Below, one piece after another: positions 9,286 to 18,361 of a stretch of 64,000 nucleotides of DNA. The DNA is from Kaiparowitsia implicata GSE-PSE-MK54-09C (GTDB lineage Bacteria; Cyanobacteriota; Cyanobacteriia; Elainellales; Elainellaceae), in NCBI GenBank assembly GCA_019359435.1, contig JAHHHI010000072.1, positions 49,447-113,446 on the forward strand. The letters are read 5' to 3'. The number at the start of each line of letters is the position of its first letter. Positions within the stretch are counted from its first letter, which is position 1. A program made the translations under genes and the position numbers. The notes under the pieces are model-generated. The model searched no databases. It saw nothing but the letters and a program-made list of their open reading frames with translations, and was not told the origin of the DNA.

Positions 9286-10713
9286 ATGAACGCTGTAGGG
9301 ACGGAGATTCGGGGTGCATTGCTGCCCCAGGGCGAGAGTGACACGGCGGTCAATGTGCAGATAGAGGGAGGGGCGATCGCCGCTGTAGACGCCTCCACTG
9401 GTCAGGAGACCAGCCCCGCCTCGGGATCGGGATCGGTGGTGTCGGGAACCAACAAGCTGCTGCTGCCTGGCTTTGTCAACGCCCACACCCATTCCTCTGA
9501 AATGTGGCAACGGGGGCTGATCCCCATGCTGCCGCTAGAGCTATGGCTGGCAGATCTCTACGACACCTCACCGATGGAGCCCGAGATGATCTATCTCAGC
9601 GCCTTGGGCACGGCAGTTGAGACGTTGCTGTCGGGCGGCACGACGGTAGTGGATCACTTAGCGATGATCCCCGGTAAGGAGCTGGAGTCTGTGGAAGCAG
9701 CGGTGCGCGCCTACCGCGACGTGGGAATTCGGGCTTTTGTGGGGCCATTAATTCAGGACTCGAACCTGCCGGATTCGGTGCCATCGGGTGGAATACCCCG
9801 AGAAACGCAGCCTTATCCCATGAGCACCGACGCCACGCTGGATTTTATGAAAACGGTGATCGACAAATTTCATGCGCCGGAGGATGGGATTTTCATCATG
9901 ATGGCACCCACGGGCGCGCAGCTCTGTTCTGATGCCTTGTTAGAAGGCTGTGTCGCTTTGAGCGATCGCCATTCCCTCTGCCGCCACACCCACCTGCTTG
10001 AAACCAAGGTTCAGCAGATGCATGCCTATGAAAAGTATGGGCATAGCGCGGTTGAGCACCTGCACCAGCTTGGTTTTTTGGGCGATCGCACGTCTCTGGC
10101 GCATTGTGTATGGCTTACTGAAGCCGACACCCAGATTCTGGCAACAACGGGATCAACCGCTGTTCACAATCCTCTCAGCAATCTGCGGCTGGGCAGTGGC
10201 ATTGCCCCCATTCTGAAGTACCGTCAGGCGGGGATTAACGTGGCCTTTGGCTGTGATGGGGCCGCCAGCAACGACTCTCAAGATGTGCTGGAAGTGCTGA
10301 AAATTGGCAGCATTTTGCACAACACCACTACGTTTGAGTATCGCGACTGGATTAGCCCTCGTGCAGCGGTGCAGATGGCGGCTCAGGGCGGTGCTACTGG
10401 GCTGGGGCTGGGCGATCGCCTGGGTAAAGTGGCCCCTGGCTATAGCGCTGACTTGGTGCTCTACGACTTGACAAGCCTATCGCTGCTACCCCGCACCGAT
10501 CCCGTTGGGCTGCTGGTGCTTGGGCGGCCCACTCAAGTGGTGGATGCAGTGTGGGTCGCTGGCAAGCCTGTGGTGGTAGATGGCAACGTCACCACAGTGG
10601 ATGTGGAGGGGCTAACCCAGGCGCTGCTTGAGCGACAGCAGAAATTCCCTAGCCTGACCACCCGTGCTGAGATGGAACCCCACTATCGCCACATCATGAC
10701 GTTGGCGGATTGA
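9286..10713 (+). CDS. ATZ/TRZ-type amidohydrolase (metal-dependent deaminase/hydrolase)
   Basis: A 475-residue member of the amidohydrolase superfamily, closest by motif to the ATZ/TRZ and guanine/SAH deaminase group. Metal ligands appear as GFVNAHTH near the N-terminus, CRHTHLLE and AHCVWL in the middle, and GCDGAASND with the catalytic Asp. The C-terminus is the usual small beta-sandwich return (GKPVVVDGNV). The ATG at 9286 follows a well-placed GAGGAG and is preferred over an upstream TTG at 9253. It diverges from RidA, isochorismatase and cupin genes, which suggests use of a nitrogen heterocycle or ureido compound. The substrate is not predictable. Confidence 0.88.
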   Translation: MNAVGTEIRGALLPQGESDTAVNVQIEGGAIAAVDASTGQETSPASGSGSVVSGTNKLLLPGFVNAHTHSSEMWQRGLIPMLPLELWLADLYDTSPMEPEMIYLSALGTAVETLLSGGTTVVDHLAMIPGKELESVEAAVRAYRDVGIRAFVGPLIQDSNLPDSVPSGGIPRETQPYPMSTDATLDFMKTVIDKFHAPEDGIFIMMAPTGAQLCSDALLEGCVALSDRHSLCRHTHLLETKVQQMHAYEKYGHSAVEHLHQLGFLGDRTSLAHCVWLTEADTQILATTGSTAVHNPLSNLRLGSGIAPILKYRQAGINVAFGCDGAASNDSQDVLEVLKIGSILHNTTTFEYRDWISPRAAVQMAAQGGATGLGLGDRLGKVAPGYSADLVLYDLTSLSLLPRTDPVGLLVLGRPTQVVDAVWVAGKPVVVDGNVTTVDVEGLTQALLERQQKFPSLTTRAEMEPHYRHIMTLAD

Positions 10714-10837
10714 GGCCTCGGCTAGCAGACGGGGCGAGCTTGGCTAGAATAACGGTGAGCGGTCACAACGCGGCGACTCATCTCGGTCGCGGTTGCTCTG
10801 CTCAATTGCAACGTACAGATTCCCTTTCGTTTTACCT

Positions 10838-11578
10838 ATGGAGCAACTCCAACTTTGGCTGTATCAGCTTCAGCAGTTTGCTGACGGGGCTGTGGCTACG
10901 CAGCTGACGCAGCTGACGCCCCTTAGCCTGGGCATCATTTTTGGGGCGGGGCTGCTCACGAGCCTAACGCCCTGTATGTTGTCGATGCTACCTATCACCA
11001 TTGGCTATATTGGCGGCTACGAAACCCAGAGCCGGGTGCAGGCGGCAACGCAGTCCACCTGGTTTGCCTTGGGGCTGGCGACTACGCTGGCTGCGCTGGG
11101 CATTGTGGCGGCGATCGCCGGACAGGTCTATGGCAGCATTGGCCTTGGTTTGCCCATCATCGTCGGGGCGATCGCCATTCTCATGGGGCTGAACCTGCTC
11201 GAAGCACTGCCGCTCCGGCTTCCATCACTCAACTCCACCGACTGGATTTCTCAGGACTGGCCGAATAGCCTGCGCTCTTACCTGCTGGGTCTCACGTTTG
11301 GGCTAGTGGCATCGCCCTGTAGCACCCCCGTGCTGGCCAGTCTGCTGGCCTGGGTGTCTTCTACCCACAATCCTTTATTGGGTGGGGGGCTGCTGCTGGC
11401 CTATACCGCGGGGTATGTGGCTCCGCTGATTCTGGCGGGTACGTTCACAGCCTCGATCAAAAAACTGCTGGCGCTGCGTCAGTGGTCGGGCTGGATTACT
11501 CCGGCTAGTGGCGTGCTGCTGGTGGGGTTTGGGGTGTTTACGCTGCTGTCTCGGCTGATGCCGAGCGGTGCGTTTTAG
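10838..11578 (+). CDS. ccdA: Cytochrome c biogenesis protein CcdA
   Basis: A 246-residue thiol-disulfide membrane transporter of the CcdA/DsbD family, which carries reducing equivalents across the thylakoid or plasma membrane for c-type cytochrome maturation. Six hydrophobic segments are visible. The paired reactive cysteines are in SLTPCMLSMLP and ASPCSTPVLASLL, each followed by the expected helix-breaking proline. The ATG at 10838 gives the normal length. Cyanobacterial partners (CcsA/CcsB, CcmG-type thioredoxin) are not in this window. Confidence 0.93.
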   Translation: MEQLQLWLYQLQQFADGAVATQLTQLTPLSLGIIFGAGLLTSLTPCMLSMLPITIGYIGGYETQSRVQAATQSTWFALGLATTLAALGIVAAIAGQVYGSIGLGLPIIVGAIAILMGLNLLEALPLRLPSLNSTDWISQDWPNSLRSYLLGLTFGLVASPCSTPVLASLLAWVSSTHNPLLGGGLLLAYTAGYVAPLILAGTFTASIKKLLALRQWSGWITPASGVLLVGFGVFTLLSRLMPSGAF

Positions 11579-11721
11579 GACTGGATTGTCCGTCCGTGAT
11601 CCCAACCACTGCAAGGCCCGAAAACGAAGATAAACCTCTCAGGACAGGGGGCTGCTCAGTCAAGATTTTTCCAAGTCTCTGCGTTCGTGGCTGCTCATTT
11701 ACGTTCTTTATTGTTCTTCCT

Positions 11722-13536
11722 ATGCGCTCCTTTTTTAAGCACGTTTTTGCTACCTTTGTCGGCTTGGTTCTGTTTGGGAGTGTGGGTTTAGGCGGGTTGC
11801 TGGTGCTGGTTGCCGCGGCCACGTTATCCACTCGCGCTGCACGACCGCAAATTCGCAATCAAACCGTTCTCACAATCAACCTGGCGCAGGGGTTTCAGGA
11901 TGCGGGCAGGAGCGATCGCCCCGACAGCACCCTGGTGCAGTTGGCTACCGGACGCACGGTGGTTGAGCCCATTCCCTTGCGGGATGCCATTCGCGCCATC
12001 GAAGCCGCCGCCGAGGACGATCGCATCACGGGGTTATACCTGTCTGGTAATGTGCGCCCTGTAGCGGGTTCGGGGTTTGCCACCCTGCGGGAGCTGCGGC
12101 AAGCCTTGGAAACATTTCGAGAAAGTGACAAGCCCATCTATGCCTATAGCGATAGCTGGAGCGAGCGCGACTATTACCTGACGTCGGTGGCGACGACGGT
12201 AATGATGAACCCGACCGGAGCAATGGAGTTCAACGGGCTAAGCGCTGAGACGCTGTATTTTGCAGGGGCGCTGGAGCGGCTAGGGGTAGACGTGCAGCCG
12301 ATTCGGGCAGGTGACTTTAAATCGGCGGTGGAGCCCTTCACCCGCACGGATAGCAGCCCCGAAGATCGGCAGCAGCGCCAAAGTTTGCTGGATGACCTCT
12401 GGCAGTCGTTTTTGACCGACACTGCGGCTAGTCGCGATTTGTCACCCGAGGCACTGCAGGCGTTGGCCGATGAAAAAGGGCTATTGCTGCCAGAGGAAGC
12501 GCAAACCGCTGGCCTCGTTGACGAGGTTCGCTATGCCGATGAGGTGCTAGAGAGCCTGAAGGCGATCGCCGCTCCCCATCGCGATCCGTCCAACAACGGC
12601 GCTGAAACGTTTCGGCGCGTCAGCCTGTCGGGTTATATCACCGCAATGCCGCCCGCCCGTCGCCAGGGCGATCGCGTCGCCCTAGTGTATCTGGATGGCG
12701 ATATTGTGGCTGGGGCAAGCGGCCAGCGCCAAATTGGGGGCGATCGCACGATGTCTCTGCTGCGACAGCTTCGAGAAGACGACGATGTTAAAGCAGTTGT
12801 GCTGCGGATTAATAGCCCCGGCGGCAGCGCCACAGCTTCCGATGCGATCGCCCGCGAAGTGGCGCTCACCCAGGTCGAGAAACCCGTGATTGCCTCAATG
12901 GGGAGCGTTGCTGCGTCGGGTGGCTACCAAATTGCGACGCATGCCCAGACCATCTACGCCTCGCCCAATACCGTGACGGGCTCCATTGGCGTGTTTGGGT
13001 TGATCCCCAATTTTCAGCAAATCGCCAACAACAATGGCATTACCTGGGATGTGGTGAAAACCGGACGCCTAGCCGACATGATGACGGTGACGCGCCCTCA
13101 AACCACCGAAGAGCTAGCCATTCAGCAAAATATCGTGAATCGCCTCTACACTAGCTTTTTAGACATGGTTGCAGAAACGCGAGATCTGCCGCCTCAGCAA
13201 GTGGCCGAAATTGCCCAAGGCCGGGTGTGGTCTGGCGTGAGTGCGCAACAGGTGGGTCTCGTTGACGAACTGGGAGGACTCGATGATGCCCTGGCTGCTG
13301 CCGCCGCCGCTGCCAGCCTAGGCGACACCTGGCAGGTGCAGGAATACCCCGAGCGATCGCCCCTGCAACAGCTGTGGTGGCTAGATTTGCTGAGCCGAGC
13401 CTCGGAGATGCCAACGCCAAACACGAGGATTACCCAATCCATCCAACAGCTAGAAGAGGAATTTGCGCTGCTGCAAGCCCTGGATGATCCCTTAGGAGCC
13501 TATAGCCGTCTGCCCTTTCAATGGTGGATTGAGTAA
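11722..13536 (+). CDS. sppA: Signal peptide peptidase SppA (67K type)
   Basis: A 604-residue double-domain SppA, a membrane-anchored serine protease that degrades cleaved signal peptides. A hydrophobic anchor occupies about residues 12-35. The N-terminal domain supplies the general-base lysine in RAGDFKSAVEPF, and the C-terminal domain supplies the nucleophilic serine in SVAASGGYQIAT, followed by TVTGSIGVFG. This matches the Lys/Ser dyad of the family. The ATG at 11722 is chosen because the upstream in-frame extension is hydrophilic and cysteine-containing and would bury the signal anchor. The cyanobacterial paralogue SppA1 is linked to phycobilisome turnover under high light (literature knowledge). 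Confidence 0.94.
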   Translation: MRSFFKHVFATFVGLVLFGSVGLGGLLVLVAAATLSTRAARPQIRNQTVLTINLAQGFQDAGRSDRPDSTLVQLATGRTVVEPIPLRDAIRAIEAAAEDDRITGLYLSGNVRPVAGSGFATLRELRQALETFRESDKPIYAYSDSWSERDYYLTSVATTVMMNPTGAMEFNGLSAETLYFAGALERLGVDVQPIRAGDFKSAVEPFTRTDSSPEDRQQRQSLLDDLWQSFLTDTAASRDLSPEALQALADEKGLLLPEEAQTAGLVDEVRYADEVLESLKAIAAPHRDPSNNGAETFRRVSLSGYITAMPPARRQGDRVALVYLDGDIVAGASGQRQIGGDRTMSLLRQLREDDDVKAVVLRINSPGGSATASDAIAREVALTQVEKPVIASMGSVAASGGYQIATHAQTIYASPNTVTGSIGVFGLIPNFQQIANNNGITWDVVKTGRLADMMTVTRPQTTEELAIQQNIVNRLYTSFLDMVAETRDLPPQQVAEIAQGRVWSGVSAQQVGLVDELGGLDDALAAAAAAASLGDTWQVQEYPERSPLQQLWWLDLLSRASEMPTPNTRITQSIQQLEEEFALLQALDDPLGAYSRLPFQWWIE

Positions 13537-13915
13537 GTCAATTCAAGCGTTGGTTTGGGATGCTGTCGATGATGGGTCACGTGCGCTCAGCCCGAATCTG
13601 CTAAGTTACAGCTGGCGCAAACGTCTTATAATCCTCTGCGGGCCGTCTATTCTTCAAGACTTGCGTATTTTAGGATTAAGGCATGTTCTGTAGCAGAGTC
13701 TCTATAGCGGCGATTGTTTGGCTTTGTTGCAAGGGCGATCGCCCTAAATGCTGAGTAGATTGTGCCAATATGCACCATGCTCTTCCCCTAACCTCTAGAC
13801 TATGACTCAGCATGATGACTTGGCCTAGATGATTTAACCTTGACGATTGGCTCCCAAGCCTTTAATCCGCAAGCCTTTGATCCTCAAGCCTTGACCCAGT
13901 CTGTTCTTCACTCAG
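13537..13915. other. Spacer between sppA and mgtE
   Basis: 379 bases without a gene. Near its right end the phrase AAGCCTTTGATCC/AAGCCTTTAATCC recurs in imperfect tandem (about 13854-13890). I see no Mg2+-sensing M-box-like structure, although an untested short leader cannot be excluded. Confidence 0.5.
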
Positions 13916-15322
13916 TTGAAACCCTTGACCTCTATCGATAGCGACGCCACTGCAGCAGCTGCCGTATCACGCCAGGAACTTCAAGAACTGGTGCGATCGC
14001 AGCTTGAGACTTTGCTTGAGCAAAACAACCTGCAGGGGGCCAAAGCCCTGCTGGTGCCGGTTCAGCCTGCTGATATTGCCGAGGCCATTGAAGGCTTACC
14101 CGAGGCAATGCAGGCGATCGCCTTTCGGCTACTGTCCAAAGCCGAAGCCATTGAGGTATACGAATACCTCGACTCCTCCATTCAGCAAGCGCTCCTGGAA
14201 GAATTCAAACGGCAAGATGTGCTCGATATTGTGGATAAGATGTCGCCTGACGACCGGGTGCGTCTGTTTGACGAGTTGCCAGCCAAAGTGGTCGCAAGGC
14301 TACTGCCGCAGCTCAGCCTAGAGGAGCGCCGCAACACTGCTCTGTTGCTAGGCTATGAGCCGAGCACCGCTGGGCGCATTATGACGCCCGAATATATATC
14401 TTTGAAGGAATCTTGGTCGATTGAGCGGGCGCTCGAAGAAATTCGCACCCTCGCCAACGTCAGCGAAACCATTTACTACCTGTATGTGATCGATGGGGCT
14501 CGCCGCTTGACAGGCATTCTTTCGCTGCGCACGCTGGTAGTAGCGCAGCCAGAGCAAACCATTGGTGACATTATGGTGCGCGAAGTGGTCTCGGTGCAAA
14601 CAGACATCGATCAAGAGGAAGTGGCGCGGCTAATTCAGCGCTATGACTTTTTGGCCGTGCCCGTGGTAGACAACGAAGACCGACTGGTGGGCATCATCAC
14701 GGTGGATGACGTGATTGATGTGTTGGAAGAAGAAGCCACGAAGGACATCTATCAGTCTGGTGGGGTGCAGTCTGGGGAAGACAGCTATTTTCAGACCAGT
14801 GTGTTTACCAATGCGCGTCGTCGGGTTACTTGGCTGCTGGTGCTGTTGCTCACCAATACGGGCACCTCGGCTGTGATGATGGCTCAGGAAGATGTGCTGA
14901 ATCAGGTGGTGTCTCTGGCATTTTTCATTCCGCTGTTGATCGGCTCTGGGGGCAACGTGGGGGCCCAGTCGTCTACGGTGGTCATTCGGGGAATCAATAC
15001 CTCTGAACTGCGGATGAAGGAGTGGTTTGGGGTGGTACGCCGCGAGGCGCTAGTCGGTATTTTCCTGGGCGTAATGCTGGGGGTGATTGTGCTGGGATGG
15101 GCCTATCTCATGCAGGGTGAGCTGCTCATTTCTGTCGTGGTGGGGCTGAGTCTGGTGGCGATCGCCCTTCTTGCCACCGTAGCGGGTTCTGCTCTGCCCT
15201 TCCTATTTCAAGCGATTGGGTTCGACCCCGCGCTGATGTCGGCTCCATTTATCACCACGTTTGTGGATGTGCTGGGAGTTTTCATTTACCTTAGCCTGGC
15301 ACGTCTCGTCCTTCAGCTTTAG
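13916..15322 (+). CDS. mgtE: Magnesium transporter MgtE
   Basis: A 468-residue Mg2+ channel/transporter. The N-terminal superhelical domain (about 30-150) carries LVPVQPADIAEAIEGLP and DELPAKVVARLL repeats. Two CBS domains follow (about 150-275), ending in VDDVIDVLEEEATKD, then the plug helix and five membrane helices. The pore motif GSGGNVGAQSSTVVIRG is intact. The only start giving full length is a TTG at 13916, because the frame closes at 13892; the next ATG would remove part of the N domain. The CBS domains are the known intracellular Mg2+ sensors in this family. Confidence 0.95.
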   Translation: MKPLTSIDSDATAAAAVSRQELQELVRSQLETLLEQNNLQGAKALLVPVQPADIAEAIEGLPEAMQAIAFRLLSKAEAIEVYEYLDSSIQQALLEEFKRQDVLDIVDKMSPDDRVRLFDELPAKVVARLLPQLSLEERRNTALLLGYEPSTAGRIMTPEYISLKESWSIERALEEIRTLANVSETIYYLYVIDGARRLTGILSLRTLVVAQPEQTIGDIMVREVVSVQTDIDQEEVARLIQRYDFLAVPVVDNEDRLVGIITVDDVIDVLEEEATKDIYQSGGVQSGEDSYFQTSVFTNARRRVTWLLVLLLTNTGTSAVMMAQEDVLNQVVSLAFFIPLLIGSGGNVGAQSSTVVIRGINTSELRMKEWFGVVRREALVGIFLGVMLGVIVLGWAYLMQGELLISVVVGLSLVAIALLATVAGSALPFLFQAIGFDPALMSAPFITTFVDVLGVFIYLSLARLVLQL

Positions 15323-15359
15323 GTGTTCTTGGCTCCCCATTTCGTTCTGCCTCGCTATC

Positions 15360-15668
15360 GTGATAGAACCACTGATTATTCTCATTTTGGGTTTGACGCC
15401 GTTTGCCCTTTCTCTCTGGCTCAGGCGGCAGTCTGAGGCGCGGGCGCAGGCGCGTCTGCGTTTGGCAATGGACTCGGTTTCGGCTGGGCAACGGTATCGT
15501 CTAGGACAGGTGCCCAGCCAGAGCCATCCTGATGATCGGGCTCCTGTCCTAGGCGTTGTGATTAGAGACTCTCACTGCCGCTACAACGCCCGCTCGCCCT
15601 ATATCCGCTGTGCCGTCAACCCTTCTGGGCCCTGCTGCGACTGCTCTAGCTACCAGCCGCGCCTATAG
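15360..15668 (+). CDS. DUF6464 family small membrane protein
   Basis: A 102-residue protein with an N-terminal hydrophobic helix (IEPLIILILGLTPFALSLWL). An arginine-rich stretch follows, then a conserved cysteine-containing tail: VIRDSHCRYNARSPYIRCAVNPSGPC. The C-x-YNARSPYIRCAVNP signature is what I associate with the cyanobacterial DUF6464 family; four cysteines suggest a metal or disulfide site. The GTG at 15360 is the start closest to the hydrophobic helix, 38 bases after the mgtE stop, so co-transcription is plausible. Function unknown. Confidence 0.7.
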   Translation: MIEPLIILILGLTPFALSLWLRRQSEARAQARLRLAMDSVSAGQRYRLGQVPSQSHPDDRAPVLGVVIRDSHCRYNARSPYIRCAVNPSGPCCDCSSYQPRL

Positions 15669-15747
15669 AAGAATGCCGCTAGAGCCCTGCCCTTAACGGG
15701 TTAGCACTATCCTCATTAAAGTCAAGGCTGCATGGGGCTTGGGCTGC

Positions 15748-15939
15748 TCAGGCTGCATCACACTGGTCGCGCAAGACGTGAATAGCGAAAATAATGCTGT
15801 TAAGCAGATCGGCATCGCTACCTCGGTGCTGAAACAAATCGCGGGTGAGTTGCACCAAGTCGGCATCGGCCTCTTGACCCAGCGGCAGCAACAGTTCAAG
15901 CTGGTCGTGAATAGAGTTAAGCAGGGCAGGTTGAGGCAT
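15748..15939 (-). CDS. Small acidic hypothetical protein
   Basis: A 63-residue frame reading MPQPALLNSIHDQLELLLPL and continuing with an acidic helical stretch to DQCDAA. Composition, amphipathic leucine spacing and lack of rare residues look like a real small protein, and I cannot assign a family. It begins at an ATG (15939) inside a slightly longer frame opened by a TTG. No strong Shine-Dalgarno is visible, so the call is tentative. Confidence 0.4.
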   Translation of the reverse strand: MPQPALLNSIHDQLELLLPLGQEADADLVQLTRDLFQHRGSDADLLNSIIFAIHVLRDQCDAA

Positions 15940-16045
15940 AACCAAAGACCAAAATCAGTACAAAAATACTACACCATGATTCTGGTTTTCGGTAGTCCCC
16001 TAGTCGATAAAATTTTAGAGTGAACCCATAACTGAGGCGATAGCG

Positions 16046-16798
16046 ATGGAGATGCAATATCGGGCGATCGCCACAGACTTTGATGGTACGCTCGCAACGG
16101 ATGGGGTGGTGGAAGCGGCCACGGTGGCGGCAATGGCGCGATGGCGAGCTGCAGGCGGCAAGATGATTCTGATCTCGGGGCGAATGCTCGACGACTTTTT
16201 GGCGGTGTTTCCTCAGGTTGAGTGTTTTGATGCGGTCGTGGTCGAAAATGGCGCCGTGATTTACCGCCCGGCCGATCAGTCTGTGACGCTGCTGGGCGAG
16301 CCACCGCCGCCAGACTTTCTAGACACTCTAAAAGCGCAAATTGCGGACGCCAGGCAGGCGGTAGATGTCCCTGAAGAGTTTGAAACGCTGGTGAGCGATC
16401 GCCGATTGCCCTCTCTGGATAGGGGGCGAGTGATTGTGGCGACCTGGACGCCCTTTGATGCGATCGCCCAGTCGTTGATCGAGTCGATGAATCTGACCCA
16501 CCATATTATTCTCAACAAGGGCGCGGTGATGATTTTGCCCTTGGGGGTTAACAAAGCCGTGGGATTGGCAAGGCTGCTACCCGAGCTAGACCTGTTGCCG
16601 CAGCAGGTGGTGGGTGTGGGCGATGCCGAGAATGACATTGATTTTTTAGAAGTCTGTGGGTTGGCGGTGGCGGTGGACAATGCGCTGCCTAGCGTGAAGG
16701 CGATCGCCCACTGGGTTACTCAAGCCAGCCGCGGTGCAGGCGTAGCCGAGATGATTGATCGGCTGCTAGCAGGCAACTCAATCGACTCGACACCGTAG
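16046..16798 (+). CDS. HAD-family (Cof-type) phosphatase
   Basis: A 250-residue haloacid dehalogenase hydrolase. Motif I is DFDGTLATDG near residue 9 with the nucleophilic Asp, motif II is ILISGRM, and motifs III/IV are the conserved Lys in LPLGVNKAVGL and GVGDAENDIDFLEVCG. A mixed cap domain lies between II and III, as in the Cof (type IIB) subfamily acting on sugar phosphates or related metabolites. The substrate cannot be predicted. The gene overlaps the convergent methyltransferase gene by 21 bases at the 3' end. An ATG two codons downstream is an alternative start. Confidence 0.88.
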   Translation: MEMQYRAIATDFDGTLATDGVVEAATVAAMARWRAAGGKMILISGRMLDDFLAVFPQVECFDAVVVENGAVIYRPADQSVTLLGEPPPPDFLDTLKAQIADARQAVDVPEEFETLVSDRRLPSLDRGRVIVATWTPFDAIAQSLIESMNLTHHIILNKGAVMILPLGVNKAVGLARLLPELDLLPQQVVGVGDAENDIDFLEVCGLAVAVDNALPSVKAIAHWVTQASRGAGVAEMIDRLLAGNSIDSTP

Positions 16799-17995
16799 CC
16801 CCTTCAGATAAAACCCTTCAGGAAACGACAGCAGCGTTGGATGATCGACCGACTGCCCTAATCGTTGCACGAGCTGCGTCTCGCGGCGGGCGTCTAGAGC
16901 AGCATCGGCCACAATTTTTTGGAACAGGTCGGCGGGCATTAGCCCTGAGCAGGAAAAGGTGAACAGGGTGCCCCCTGGACGCAGCAGCAAACAGGCTAAG
17001 CGGTTGATGTCTTTGTAGCCTCGGGCGGCACGTTGCAAGCTGGCCTGGGAGTCGACAAACTTGGGCGGGTCAAGAATAATGGTGTCGAACTGGCGGGCCT
17101 CGTCGCGAAACTGCCGCAGCACCTGAAACACGTCGCCTTGACGGTGTTGGGCGCGATCGCCCTCAAATCCATTCTGCTGATGGTTTGCCTCTGACAGCGT
17201 TAGCGCTGCGGTCGAAGAATCCACATTCACCACGGCTGCCGCCCCGCCCGCCAGCGCCGCCACCGAGAAGCCGCCGGTGTAGGAGAAGCAGTTGAGCACT
17301 TCTTGCCCGGTGCAGACCTGCTGGGCGATCGCCCGATTGTCGCGCTGGTCGAGATAGAATCCGGTTTTGTGCCCGGTGCGCACATCGACCCCAAATCGCA
17401 CCGAACCTTCCTGAATCTCGACAAGCTCGGGTGGTTCAACTCCGTGCAGCAGCCCAACCTGCACCGGCAGTCCCTCTTTGGCACGCACATCGGCATCCGA
17501 GCGCTCATAGAGGCCGTCGCAGGCCAACCCAAACTCTGGCAGCACCTGCACTAGAGTCTCCACGAGGCGATCGCGCCAATGGTTCGCCCCAGCGGTTAAT
17601 AATTGGCACACCAGCACTCGATCATAGCGATCCACAATAATTCCCGGCAGGCCGTCGCTCTCTGCAGCCACCAGACGACATGCCGTGTGATTGGGGTCGC
17701 TTAGCAATACCTGTCGTCGGGCGATCGCTCGCCTTAGCTGGGTTGCCAACCAGGCCTCATCCACGACCGTCTCTGGATCAAAGCTCCACATCCGCACCCG
17801 AATTTGCGATCGGGGCGAAATACTACCCCAGCCCATCGGCTGCTGGGCAGCGGTTAAAACCTGCACGGTGTCTCCGATCTGGGAGTTTCCCATAACTCGG
17901 GCGATCGCCCCTTCAAATAACCACGGATGCCGCCGCAGCAAGGATTTCTCGCGCCCTGGCTTTAGCATCACGGTTGGAACGTTTGGTTGATTCAT
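16778..17995 (-). CDS. Class I SAM-dependent rRNA methyltransferase (RlmI-like)
   Basis: A 405-residue protein with an N-terminal PUA RNA-binding domain (TVMLKPGREKSLLRRHPWLFEGAI). An EEHEE-like linker follows, then a Rossmann methyltransferase with NCFSYTGGFSVAALAGGA (SAM motif I) and the catalytic-loop IILDPPKFVDSQ. The architecture and length match RlmI, which makes m5C1962 in 23S rRNA. A conserved Cys is present in FTFSCSGLM near the C-terminus, at the expected nucleophile position. Confidence in the family is high; the exact target base is inferred. Confidence 0.9.
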   Translation of the reverse strand: MNQPNVPTVMLKPGREKSLLRRHPWLFEGAIARVMGNSQIGDTVQVLTAAQQPMGWGSISPRSQIRVRMWSFDPETVVDEAWLATQLRRAIARRQVLLSDPNHTACRLVAAESDGLPGIIVDRYDRVLVCQLLTAGANHWRDRLVETLVQVLPEFGLACDGLYERSDADVRAKEGLPVQVGLLHGVEPPELVEIQEGSVRFGVDVRTGHKTGFYLDQRDNRAIAQQVCTGQEVLNCFSYTGGFSVAALAGGAAAVVNVDSSTAALTLSEANHQQNGFEGDRAQHRQGDVFQVLRQFRDEARQFDTIILDPPKFVDSQASLQRAARGYKDINRLACLLLRPGGTLFTFSCSGLMPADLFQKIVADAALDARRETQLVQRLGQSVDHPTLLSFPEGFYLKGLRCRVD

Positions 17996-18286
17996 TGATT
18001 GCTATTGATGCCACATCACCCTGTAGCAGAATACGCGATCGTGAGCCGGGTAAACGCAAGAAGAAGCTGAGTGCATTTGATTTTCAACTGCTTGGGTGAA
18101 GCTAATGTGCGTTTATTGCTGTTCATGTGGCTAAGGCGAGATGCCTGGATAGCAGATTTTTAGACTTTATTTTTAAGAAACCAAGAGGTGGGATAATTTG
18201 CTCTTGGCGATCGCCCAGTTGTGCTTTTTCCTTCGTTCGATTCTTGACTTCGAGATTGTTTTCGAGACTATGACCAAATAAACGGC

Positions 18287-18331
18287 AAGTCCCAATTTTT
18301 TGTGGCAGAGCATCACAAAAAATTGGGACTT
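18287..18331 (-). terminator. Strong terminator after the rhodanese-like gene
   Basis: A perfect 18-bp inverted repeat beginning AAGTCCCAATTTTTTGTG with a 9-nt loop sits 31 bases after the stop. The stem carries its own A/T tract. Downstream in the minus direction is GCCGTTTATTTGG. Confidence 0.75.
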
Positions 18332-18361
18332 TTAGTACAGGCGAGTCAACGCTCGTTTTGA

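Noticed and set aside
13537..13915. Mg2+ riboswitch before mgtE
   Set aside because: No M-box or ykoK-like helices could be drawn by eye.
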